This document shows, in pieces, positions 34,440 through 43,676 of a stretch of 43,676 bases of DNA; the first letter of the stretch is position 1, and each line of letters begins with the position of its first letter. The stretch is from Antrodiella citrinella (lineage: Eukaryota > Basidiomycota > Agaricomycetes > Polyporales > Steccherinaceae). The notes beneath the pieces are model-generated. The model was not told the DNA's origin. It ran no database searches and saw only the letters and a program-made list of their open reading frames with translations. A program made the position numbers and the translations under genes. Location of the stretch: positions 1 to 43,676 of the forward strand of contig SGPM01000238.1 of NCBI GenBank assembly GCA_004802725.1. Reading direction: 5' to 3'.

Positions 34440-34836
34440 GGAACTTACCTGTTGTCAGCATTAGGTTCGGTAAAGCTAACGCCAATGTTATGAGGCTGAA
34501 GGCTAGTGTGCAGACCTATGGAAATTGTGAGCAGTGGCGCGAGACAGTATCGCTAACAATTAATTACCGGCGCAATTGTTGCCAGTGATAACCAATTGAC
34601 CTGCAGCTTTACTCATTCCGATTATGTTGGAAGATGGCTAATACTGGATAAGATGTGCCACAGACTGGCTTCATCGTGTACACCACCGAGTATTGAAGAA
34701 AAGACGGCGGCACGTAGCCGGGATGGCGAAGAGCTTTCCGTTCTTGTCGATCATGAAGTTGGAAGGATCTAGGTCTCCTGGGCAGAGGACGAGTCCGTCT
34801 TTGATCTCCTCAGAGAAATCGACGCTGAAACCTTGC
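34440..34836 (-). pseudogene. Remnant of an APH-type phosphotransferase
   Basis: On the minus strand the translation reads FSEEIKDGLVLCPGDLDPSNFMID-NGKLFAI, the catalytic loop of the fungal aminoglycoside-phosphotransferase/choline-kinase-like family (normally HGD followed by N). The next block, VPPSFLQY, lies in a different frame: a deletion has removed the IDFG metal-binding segment. A third shift is needed for MSKAAGQLVITGNN. Splice sites further down (a GTAATT...CATAG intron near 34510-34565 and a GTAAGT donor near 34448) still look usable. The N-terminal half is absent because plus-strand kinase sequence begins at about 34840. I infer a truncated dead gene. Confidence 0.65.
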
Positions 34837-34839
34837 CTG

Positions 34840-35448
34840 GAGTCACTGGACATGTGGTCGGCTGGTATCGTATGTTTGGAGATGATGTTGCTTTTCACAG
34901 AGAGAATGAGCATGCACATAGAGTTGACAAAGAGGACGAACAATTCTATATCGTCTTCGCAAGATGATCGTGACGAGTACACATCGTACGTTCAGTCCCT
35001 AATACCTCAGGGATGCGACTCGCAGAGGGAGCTCTTGAACAGGTATGATCTGGTGCTTCATGCTTTTTTGAGCTTACACATGCACCCAGATGCTACATTC
35101 AAATCCTTTGCATCGCATCAAGGTTTCCGAACTCATGACGAGTACGACGTATCTGGGGGACGTCACGGCAAGCTTACCCCACATGACACGTGAGTTGTTT
35201 TCGGTCAACGCATTGTGTCCAGGCTCTCAATTCCGCAACACATAGGACGAGAGGAGATACCTGAAGCCATATATACGAACCTTGCGGAAAAAAGCTTCAT
35301 GGATCTCTCGGACCTCTCGAACCTCCCGAACTTGAAACAGGATGAGAGCGTGGGGACTCGGAGAGATTTGTTTCGATACGATTTCATCAACTTCAAACGC
35401 CTCAGAGGACAATTCCTCTCCAGGCATATTGCCCCCGACGTCATCTAA
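34840..35448 (+). pseudogene. Remnant of a protein kinase C-lobe, paralog of the 36.2-38.7 kb gene
   Basis: The translation starts abruptly with LDMWSAGIVCLEMM, kinase subdomain IX, and has no catalytic loop before it. An intron (35043-35089, GTATGA...CCAG) is followed by MLHSNPLHRIKVSELM...TYLGDV, which lines up with MLCVDSTERLKVNDLM...EYLGNV in the gene at 36233-38742, including the intron position directly before the ML pair. The phase across this intron does not close in the frame of the DMWSAG block, and the tail (35215-35448) needs another shift. So it is a broken copy of the neighbouring kinase-like gene rather than an independent protein. Confidence 0.6.
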
Positions 35449-36232
35449 CATCCATCTTCTGCGGACACTACCTTGTCTGAGTCCTCACTGTTGGCCTCAT
35501 CTGAGTCGTGACGTCGGCCATGTCCTTTGACCCTGTAAACAACTATACCTGATTCATGATCTCTAACGACATAATCATAGATGTACCCTATAATTCCCTT
35601 CACGTTGCAATTCATATCATCTTTCGCCACACCCATATATGCACGAGTTCTTGAAAATGTTGTCGACTGTGTGACACCCGGGATTCCCCGTATTAGCGCT
35701 GACGCCACACTATGTTGACGCATGCGCCAGTAGTGATGATATCGATGGTCTAGACGTCTAAGCCTCCCTTTCCTTTCCTTTGGATACTCTTAACCCTCAT
35801 TCTCACTATTGTTGTACTCTTCGCATCATTGACTGAATGTTACAGGTTTCGTCACGACCAATCATGGTCACCTTACAGCATGGACAAATGCCGGTGGCAC
35901 TGGCTTCGTCGTGTTGCTGTGAGGTGTTGTACTATAACAGTAAGTGGGCCCTCGTCGTATTGTTTTTTGTTGATAGTGTTCAGGTTGCTATGTTACTGTG
36001 AACAATGGATGCTCTCTTCTCTTTGGCCCACTTTTCTCAATGTGTCATCAACGGACTACATTAGACCAAGTTGTGCAAATGTTTCCCGCAATCCCAGTGC
36101 AAATCTCAAAATCATCGACAGCTCGATACTGTGGCGTCGAAATATTGACAAGATACTACCGCACAACCACATACCCTCAACACACACACTCCTCCTCAAG
36201 AGGGACTCATCCTCCCCGTCAGGTCATCTCAT
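35449..36232. other. Intergenic, upstream of the kinase-like gene
   Basis: Several frames overlap here without a domain. A minus-strand frame (35445-35723) has an acidic tail but no recognisable motif. The region should hold the promoter and leader of the gene at 36233. Confidence 0.35.
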
Positions 36233-38742
36233 ATGGCAGATTGGCACCACACCTTGTCGTCTGGTACGGCTACGAAAGTCTCCGCCCCTTCATTTCTACA
36301 GACAGCAGCATTATACCTTTTCCTCGCCATTGGCTCTATTTTTGGAGGAATCGATCCTGATGTCTCTTACATCTTGGCGCTGTATATCCACGGGCACCTG
36401 GGTGTTCACAGCCCAATGGTGCCCGGGGAAACTGCGGTTACGTTTGAGCCACTGCGGAGGCGTAGGTGCCTAAGAACTCAGCCTGTTCGCCGCTACACTC
36501 AGTCGATGGTACCGGATCATCGTGTTCGGTTCCAAGACGAGATGTCGGTCGAAGGCCCGGTCTCAGTCTACCAAGAGCCTCAGCTCTCGGAACACTTCCA
36601 CCGCGATCATGATCGTCGCCCTACCCGCTCATCCTCTGGCGTAGAGCCTCCGAATCCTCGTACGCGTGCGGATGAGCGCATCAACCATGCGACTGTGCCC
36701 GACGATGGCGTCCTCCACAATGGTGATTCCTTGTGCGCATGTGGTCATCATCATGCGAGACAGGAACCTCCTGCTATGACTCGTTCTCCCACTGCTCAGT
36801 ACTACCATGTCGCTGTTCCTCCCCGTGCTATGGCTCCTCCTACCGGTGGATATTCTGTACCTCCATATTACTCCGTCGCCTTTCCTCAGGGTTACGGTGT
36901 GGATGCTGGATCGCTTGGCATGCCTCCACCCACTGGACATCGTGTGCCTCAGTATTACCAAGTCGCTGTTCCTCCCCCTGCTATGGGTCCTCATTTCAGT
37001 GGATATCCTGTGCCTCACTATTACCCCGTCGCTGCTCCTCAAGGTGACGCTATTCATGCCAGCGCAGGCTATCATGGACATTCAGCACCTCAGCACGGCA
37101 TTGACGTCGATGCGGCTCACATTCATCCTGTTGGCACAGGTGGTCCAGACGGCGCGCACGCCGATCATCATCATGGTCATCCTGGCGCTCAAGCCGCTTC
37201 TCAAGGTCATCTGTCTAGTCTCGCGGCTTCAAACCACGAACAACCGTCCGACAGCCCTTTTACTGGCCCGTCTAACCCAGGGCGTGAACAAGCTGGTAGC
37301 ATTGGTCCAAGGTCACCTCGCACGAGTCCTCGAAATCCGTCTCGTGATCCTCGCGTCGACCATCCTGACGACGAATCTTTGGGACGGGATGCTGGCAGCA
37401 CCTCACAGAAAGTTTGGTTTCTCGATGCCAGAACATCGGTTCTCGTGAACGGACAGGACATAACAGCTCTTAGGTTTATCGCCGACACCAATGTTGGATG
37501 CGTCATAGAGACCAAGCACTCATCCTTCGGTGTCACTGCAACGAAGATACTCAGCAAGGCAAAGCATCAAGGCTACCATCGAGAGGCATTGGTTGTAGAG
37601 CATGTAGCACTTCGTATGATCAGTCGGACAACAATCATCGACACACATCTTGTCCCTCTGTTGCAATCATGGGAGGATGAGCACTCCGTCTATTTCGTTA
37701 TGGTACGTTGAATGTCCCTTATGATCTTGTGCATATGCATGCAGTATTGAAGTACGATTTCCCGCCCAGCCTTTGTACCAATGTACATTGAAGGAGCATT
37801 TAGAGATCGTCGGCCACCTACATCTCAATCTGGATGTCAAAGGCTTCGCTGCTCAGCTGGTACGTAGATCATCTGGTTTTGTTTTCATTAAATCTGGGTT
37901 CTGATTCTTTGCACCACCTTACAGGCCTCCGCGCTCCAATCTTTGAGCCAGCTTGGCATTGTTCATCATGACATCAAGCTCGAGAATATTTTCATGGACG
38001 ACTCGGAGATGGGCACGTTATTCCTGGGCGGCTTTGACTCGTGCTATGTCAAGCCTCTCTCTGACGCACCACCAGACGATGGACGAATTATCATTCGCCG
38101 CTTGAGAGGAACCGCAGGGTACCTCTCTCCGGAGAAGCTGTTCCAGGACCCAGTCGAACTTGTGGACTCGCACTTAGATGATGCAAGCGTCGATATGTGG
38201 TCTCTGGGTATTGTATACTGGCAACTGATGGCAGACTCTGCGACTTCAAGAGCAGCGCTCATGCAGAAACTCGTGGCTATCGAGGCAGAGAACCATTCGA
38301 AGGCACAGCCAACTCACAAACCCGGACCGCGGTACATACTCCGTATGCGGAACATGATTGAAGAATCAAAATTGACCGCCGCTCAAAGGATAATTTTGCA
38401 TGACGTGAGTTCGACAAGGGTCATGAGCATGGTGACTTCCATAATCTTACCACTTGACGCAGATGCTTTGTGTTGATTCCACCGAACGCTTGAAAGTCAA
38501 CGATCTCATGATGAGAACAGAATATCTGGGAAACGTCGAATTGGCACTGACTAGAAGACAACCCCGTGAGTCGAGCTTGATCAATAGTCGCAATGATCTG
38601 ACTTTATTTTGTGTCAGCTTGGACGTTACCTCAACCAAATTTGCGCGTCGGACTTGAACAAGCCCCGTCATATCCGGATTCCATGTTGACTGGCGACGAA
38701 TTCGGCCACAGGTTCATCTCTGACTATCTTCGAGCCGATTGA
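36233..38742 (+). CDS. Kinase-like protein with altered catalytic motifs, 755 aa
   Basis: Five exons: 36233-37702, 37770-37859, 37925-38404, 38463-38565 and 38618-38742. Residues ~20-55 are hydrophobic (LYLFLAIGSIFGG, then VSYILALYIHGHLGV) and may form a membrane hairpin. Residues ~100-395 are disordered, Pro/Tyr/His-rich, with a duplicated 51-residue unit. The kinase domain follows: HREALVVEHVAL helix C, YFVMPLYQCTLKEHL hinge, VHHDIKLEN (H-H-D instead of H-R-D, D536), GTAGYLSPE and VDMWSLGIVYWQL. Where DFG belongs the sequence is GFD (residues 556-558), so the Mg-binding Asp is shifted or lost. The glycine loop is not clear. It may be a pseudokinase or a fast-evolving, self-specific kinase. 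It shares its end with the fragment at 34840-35448. Confidence 0.75.
36797..37051 (+). repeat. Imperfect 153-bp tandem duplication inside the kinase-like gene
   Basis: The unit beginning QYY.VAVPP at 36797 recurs at 36950, 153 bp later and in frame. Each copy encodes a VAVPP-x-AM-x-P block, a GY-x-VP-x-YY block and a PQG turn. Base identity is high enough to see by eye (for example GTCGCTGTTCCTCCCC in both), so the duplication looks fairly recent. Confidence 0.7.
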
Positions 38743-39729
38743 CGACTTGGGATGCCACAAACCAAGGCTGGACGTGCTTTATACGATTGTTATACGACCT
38801 TCTCTTCACCGTTTCTCCCAATTTATCTCTCTCATGATACGGAGAATCAGTTTTGCGACTCATCATTCTTATTCTGCATCTGCATGACACGATTTCATGA
38901 TACTCGTATGACACCTCTCACTGTACGTGTTCTGCCACAACACCTCTCACGTACTGATACTATTTTCTGCCAATACCACAAACCGTTTGGGGTAGAATCG
39001 ACTGTCCATCCTCAGAATTGGGGGAGACTTGTAGATCCTGCGTTTCCACCTTGCTTCACCGTCGTCAAGAAGGGTACACTTGTCTCAGATGTAAAAAAGC
39101 ATTCCTGTTCGAGCTGTGTTCCAGAGTCTCAAATTGCCAAAACTCAACGGAACGTTGGGAGAAAGTATTAAATCTTAGATCTCACGCGGTAGATCCGGAT
39201 CGTATAATACAAAGACAGAAAGTCTACGTATGTTGTCTTAACGTGAATGTCCGAGCGACAATAGGTGTACGTAGGGACGCCGAAAAAGCATGTCACAGGA
39301 CGGTGGACGATATCCCGAGTAGACCATCCATGCCGACGTATCCGATGAACTTGGGGAAGGCGAGCTCGAGCGAAGGTGTGGGATGGAGAAGGTTGTATTG
39401 TCGGCGACTGAAAGACACAGCAGGCATCTTTCATTGACGAAGACGGAAAAAGTGAGCTTCGTGCTCTAGGCAACCTCATTGTGACGCTCTGGCGAGCCTC
39501 GATGGGAAGTCGAGGGAGAAGAGGCTATAACGGGGTCGGCAGTGAGTGTATAAGAGTGCATCACAGAGAAACATGGGACACGGCTTTACGGTACTCCACA
39601 AACGGGCGCGACAAACAGAACACCTATTCGTCTGCGACGAGGACATATACGATCACGGACTGGCAGTCCCATCTCTCTCGCTATACGAGCAGTCATAAAC
39701 AACCAGACTGCAGTGTATTGGAAGTTAGC
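38743..39729. other. Convergent intergenic region with a diverged repeat copy
   Basis: No gene recognised. About 39090-39196 resembles 41373-41480 in the same orientation, most clearly from the shared CAACGGAACGT onward. Confidence 0.4.
39090..39196 (+). repeat. Direct repeat flanking the F-box pseudogene, left copy
   Basis: The clearest match is the ~50 bases from 39145 (CAACGGAACGT...) against 41429 onward, roughly four-fifths identical by eye. The preceding ~55 bases match more weakly. It could be a remnant of one ancestral duplication or of a short dispersed element. Confidence 0.4.
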
Positions 39730-41082
39730 TCACTGTGCATGTAGGGTGCAACGTTTGTCGTAGCAAGTTTTCTTGATCATCCCCTTCGCAGTCGATGTCG
39801 GCAACATAGCGCATACGAAGCTGTCGACACAGGTGTACTGTGGAGCAACAACCTGGGGTGGGAGTTCTCGCGGAAGCCGCATCTCGAACTCTCTCAGGTG
39901 GGGAAAGTGGCCAGAGAGAACGTCGTCCATGGGCCTCCATTCCTCCTATGATCATGCCAGTCCCAGGAAAGGTGCTGGAGTTTGGAAAGGTAAGCCACGA
40001 TGTTGGAAACTAGTAAGACGCCAAGGAGATGGAGTGTCTTTGGCCATACATGAATGACGTCTCGAGCTGACACGGCTTCGGCTTCCTCGGGGCCAGCGTA
40101 CGGCTCGTGCTGCAACATAAGCTCGAGCTCTGTGTCCAAAGAACTTCGGTAAGGATGATTGGGGCTAGCAGACACACGCACCTGACTCGATGCTTCGTAC
40201 CTCAAGTTCGAATACGGTGCAGTAGTACAATCGGAGCGATGTGATTCTGGGACTGGATGCAACATGACTGGATGCATATTGACGGATATGAGCCCAGACA
40301 TGTTCATGCTGCGCGGCAAACGGGCCGTGGACCATGTCCGTTTTGTCACCTCCCACACCGATAGTCAGCTTTTCCAGCGTGGGACAGGAGTACAGGATCC
40401 AAAACCAAGGCGCATGGCTCAGCTCTGTCCACGACGAGAGTTCTAGACCGACAAATTTCATGCAATGGATCGGAGGAAATACCCTGGCCGTGACGAGAAT
40501 GTTGAAAGTGCAGTTGTAAAATCCGAGAAACCCTGCTCGAAATACATGCGCCAAGCGAGGAATGTGAGAGAAAAGTTCGGAAGAAATATTGAGGAGGTTG
40601 AGGAACTGCACTCGCCACGTAAATATGAGATGCAACGTGGCATAGGCTTTGTCGAAAGATACATGTTGTTGGGAAAAGTCAATGTTGTTTTCAAATTGGA
40701 TGTTTATGAGCCGTAAAAGTCTAGGAAGTAAGAGGGGGACAAAAGACATCCATGATTCGTTGTGGTCGGGTGTGCCCTCAGGATGACCAACGAACCTGAG
40801 CTCCTCCACGAGGTCGGCTAGATGAGAAGAAGAGGAAAGGAGTATGCAGATCGACTGGAGGTCTCGGGAAGAGGAGATCCTCACGACTCTCAGCAGATAA
40901 TAACGGACTCGGGGCAGCCACGCACGACATCATACGAGGGCGCAGCAGAGCAGTTATGCGATTACATCTGCTGGTAGCATCTGGTAAGGATAAATCCCGG
41001 CCATATCATCAATTATCCGCTCGCAAATCTCGGTGGGAAGCTGCGGCAGGTAGCTGGTGGGGACAGTGACCTCGAGCTGCAT
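39730..41082 (-). pseudogene. F-box protein gene with two in-frame stop codons
   Basis: Exons 40182-41082, 40050-40129 and 39730-39945 join in phase. The start shows an F-box of the polypore type: LPQLPTEICERIIDDMAG, MLPADVIA, then CRAWLPRVRYYLLRVV. Within it a TAA (40954-40956) follows VIA and a TGA (40930-40932) interrupts ALV-CRAW. The rest, about 340 codons, is open: leucine-rich segments such as LADLVEELRFVG, LLLPRLLRLINIQF and PTLEKLTIGVGG, ending LSGHFPHLREFEMRLP and TLHAQ. F-box proteins link substrates to SCF ubiquitin ligases. I found no splice option that removes both stops, so this is probably a young pseudogene; a sequencing error or recoding cannot be excluded. Confidence 0.65.
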
Positions 41083-42355
41083 GTCGGAGGCGGCGGCGAC
41101 GTCGTCGTCGAGGAAGAGGTTTTGTCGGGTATTGCCGGCGTTCTTCTGCCACTGTACTGTACACTGGCAGTGTACTCAGCTCGAGCTTGACGAAAACCGA
41201 TGCTCAATGTGTTCTTGTCGCTCGAGATGTCGCACTCGTCTTTCCTCGTGCCCCTTCACATATCTCAGGCTGCCAGTGCATGTACATCATTCAAGTTCCA
41301 GTGCCATGATGCACCTCACTGACCTCAGACTCGGACGTCGTTTCTCAAAGAGATTCAATATCTTCCAAGGGTCTCAGATGGATGGGCGAAAGTCCATTCT
41401 GAACCGTGACTCAAATACTGAGACTGTTCAACGGAACGTCGGGGACAAAGTCCCAGATCTCAGATCGCAAGCGGCAGATTGAAGACAAAAGGACTAGACG
41501 CCCAGCGTCATCTTGTTCTGCCACTCTCGCACATCGTTCGCAGCTGGTGTCGACAAGACAATAAGCAGTGAGCGTCCGTGTATCATGCAGCCACAGCGGA
41601 TCCTATTCGACGCAATCTTCCTCAATCTCACGGACCAGAAAACCGAGTTCTACTGATACATGAACTCGTGAACGTCGACTTGGATGGTCCTACTAACGCA
41701 GCAGCATCTTCTTATTGTCTCTGCTGCCCATATATTGTGATATTATGGTATGTTCGTGATATCTCTTATGACTGCTATTACTCTGACTCCTTGTATGGGA
41801 ACTACAAGTCAATCCACGAATCGCTGACAAGCAGTTGTGTCGTGATATACACATGGTAACCGGAGAACCTGTCTTCGTGAGCATGTTCACATAACAATAA
41901 GAGTCGGATTTTTTGCTTATCCCGAATCTTGCAGGAGTGATACTCGATTGCTATTCAGGTCCAAGGCCTCGGCAGAAGCGTCACTTCAGGTTGTCAGCAC
42001 CGGTCGTTGAGTCCGGTTGGGTGCACAATACAATAGTGCAAGAACATTCGGAACATGCTCGCAGCTGGTGAAGACACGTTCTCGAGAAGACTGTCAACTT
42101 TTTTCAGGTACGTCGATGATGTATGTCTGTTTACACAATTATCTGACAGGACGCTGTGAGGCGGATAGACAATCGGTGAACGTCGGTGGCAACTGCATCG
42201 TGTGGTTGCCGGCCCTGGAATGTTGCAAGACAGTACCTTGGGCCCTGGACAATTGTCTCTCCATGTCGCCGAGATATCCACGCCTCAGCCACGACCGAGT
42301 AAGACAATTGACGGTGAAGTCGGTCTCGGTATAGCAACGGGCGGTGTCCTTTGCG
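41083..42355. other. Intergenic, upstream of the pheromone gene
   Basis: No frame with a known domain. It contains the right copy of the direct repeat (about 41373-41480). Since the pheromone gene is tiny, regulatory sites for it would be expected in the last few hundred bases. Confidence 0.4.
41373..41480 (+). repeat. Direct repeat flanking the F-box pseudogene, right copy
   Basis: It matches 39090-39196 in the same orientation, best from CAACGGAACGT at 41429. The F-box pseudogene lies between the two copies. Confidence 0.4.
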
Positions 42356-42362
42356 TATAAAA
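42356..42362 (+). promoter_or_regulatory. TATA box of the pheromone precursor gene
   Basis: TATAAAA stands 118 bases before the ATG at 42480, followed by a CA- and TC-rich leader. The spacing suits a highly expressed fungal gene with a leader of about 80-90 bases. Confidence 0.5.
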
Positions 42363-42479
42363 CCCTTCACTTCTCGTCATGAAATTCTTCACCACTCACA
42401 GTCACATTCGCATTCTCATTGCATTGAGCAGCACTCCCAGCGACCTCTAGCAATCACCACTTTCTCAACACACTCAGAA

Positions 42480-42608
42480 ATGGACTCCTTCCTCACTATC
42501 TTCTTCTCTGCTCCCGCTCCCGTCGAGGAGCCTCAGACCGACGACTACCCAGTCGACTCTGAAGGCAGCTCTCGTTCAAATAACTCGAACGGCTGCATAA
42601 TTGCTTAG
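42480..42608 (+). CDS. Mating pheromone precursor with CaaX end, 42 aa
   Basis: A single exon of 43 codons. The start MDSFLTIFF is the usual opening of mushroom B-locus pheromone precursors, the middle is acidic and Pro-rich (APAPVEEPQTDDYPVDSEG), and the end GCIIA* is a CaaX box (C39, aliphatic, aliphatic, Ala). Such peptides are farnesylated on the cysteine, trimmed, carboxymethylated and exported, and then bind STE3-type receptors on a partner. Most relatives have a Glu-Arg-like cleavage dyad; here the only candidate is the region around Glu28-Arg32, giving a mature peptide near SNNSNGC. Too short for common gene finders. No receptor gene is visible up to the window edge. Confidence 0.85.
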   Translation: MDSFLTIFFSAPAPVEEPQTDDYPVDSEGSSRSNNSNGCIIA

Positions 42609-43676
42609 GTCGTCACTCCGGTATGTTCATATCTCATTCGTAGATGCCTGACACACCAACTCACTACGCTTTGTATTAGATGATCTTACTCACTTTGTCC
42701 GGCGACTCTGCCGCAAGCGACACCCCCGAATGTCCATCCACACACACTATCCACTCTTCCGCATTCAACTTCATGTTCTGTTATCCCACCTTTTTTCAAC
42801 GCGACATCGGCATCTTCGTTCACGCTCGATGACAACTTGAACCATTTCTTCCCCCTTTTGCATCCCACTCATCTTGATTCGCGGCCCTGTATCCATCACC
42901 CCGCGTAACTTATCTTTCCAAGTAATCTCGTTCTGTGTTATAGAGCTTCTGTCCTCAGAGCGGGACTCGTTGTGTCGAAGTTGTACCAATGTTGTATCAT
43001 CTTTGTTCTGTGTTCTAGTTTTTCATTCGAGGTCTTCAAGCTTTGGACTTTAGGCACTTTTTTGGGTTGTAATAGTGTTACCGCCTCGCGATTGTTATCA
43101 GACTTATCACCTCTTGAACCATTCCGACCCCCACAAGACCGGTCAGACTTGTGTGATAATCGTGACAGTCGAACGAACGCTCGAGGACTCTCCGAGCTGG
43201 ACTTCTTGTTACTTATACCTACTGTACCTCAGTACATGAATTCTTTATTACTTGTCGATACTTATCATCTTCTTCAACTTGGCGTTCCAAATGAACGCGT
43301 CACAGCGAGCCTCAGGTAGCTTGAACTTGAACTTGGCATTAGCTTGCCACTGCCAGCAGTGGCTGCTTGCGGCGGGTCCTCTCGCACAGGCGTACGCCAC
43401 ACCTGATGGAAGCCTGTCTATCGTCATGGGCAGAGGTAGTCAGACGAAACAGCGTATCGAGTGGGGGATGAGATGACGGTGGTCATTCAAGTGTCCAACG
43501 CTTCAAGTCAGAATTCACGAAAGCAGGTGCGTCGTTGTCCTTGGTTGAAACTTGACCATCGCTTCCGCTCGTTGCCTCATGTTCATCGCAGGTCAAAGCA
43601 CCTTGTTCTTTTCTTAGGTCGGGCTTTGACATGATTACGCCAGTCAGTACAAAGCACCTCGCGATATTGTGCCGAG
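42609..43676. other. Downstream of the pheromone gene, no gene seen
   Basis: T-rich sequence with short frames on both strands. I looked for a second CaaX-ended mini-gene and for STE3 receptor motifs and found none. Confidence 0.4.

Noticed and set aside
34671..34982. Reading the whole 103-codon minus frame as one APH protein
   Set aside because: The first ~45 codons are antisense to the kinase fragment, so only the part below 34836 shows APH similarity.
36629..37448. Long frames in other phases over the kinase-like gene
   Set aside because: They result from the repetitive GC-rich linker; only the frame at 36233-37702 connects to the kinase domain.

Overview
This window looks like nuclear DNA of a mushroom-forming basidiomycete (Agaricomycete, probably a polypore relative). 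Its genes are broken by many introns of about 48-70 bp. The proteins and gene families (expanded isoprenylcysteine methyltransferases, polypore-style F-box proteins, a CaaX pheromone precursor) are typical of that group. Exon joins were worked out by hand from splice sites and reading frame; for the genes called with high confidence all exon phases close.

Layout: 1-5.4 kb holds one coiled-coil protein gene lying between two inverted, decayed copies of an unknown ~330-bp coding fragment. 5.4-14.2 kb holds three paralogous isoprenylcysteine O-methyltransferase genes (5406-6212 +, 6482-7283 -, 13408-14212 -) around a flavin monooxygenase, a SEC14-type lipid-transfer protein and the tail of a dead aminotransferase. 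14.9-19.9 kb is a housekeeping block: CCT5 chaperonin subunit, PP2A catalytic subunit and, divergent from PP2A, eIF1A. 20.2-25 kb holds an F-box/ankyrin-like protein, an orphan 139-residue protein and a 15-exon sugar transporter. 26.2-33.9 kb holds a macro-domain hydrolase, divergent from a STK32/YANK-type kinase, and an 18-exon YVC1/TRP-like channel. 34.4-41.1 kb is an accessory stretch: an APH-type kinase remnant abutting a kinase remnant, an intact kinase-like gene with degenerate catalytic motifs, and an F-box gene with two stop codons. At 42480 there is a 42-codon mating pheromone precursor ending in CIIA.

Functional links: the pheromone precursor would need farnesylation and C-terminal carboxymethylation, the reaction class of the three methyltransferase-like genes, although no pheromone receptor was found here. 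Most notable are: a PP2A gene whose stop codon sits alone behind an in-frame, stop-free 69-bp intron; very short exons (6-16 nt) in several genes; a near-identical duplicated intron with paired compensatory changes; and back-to-back kinase-family gene fragments.
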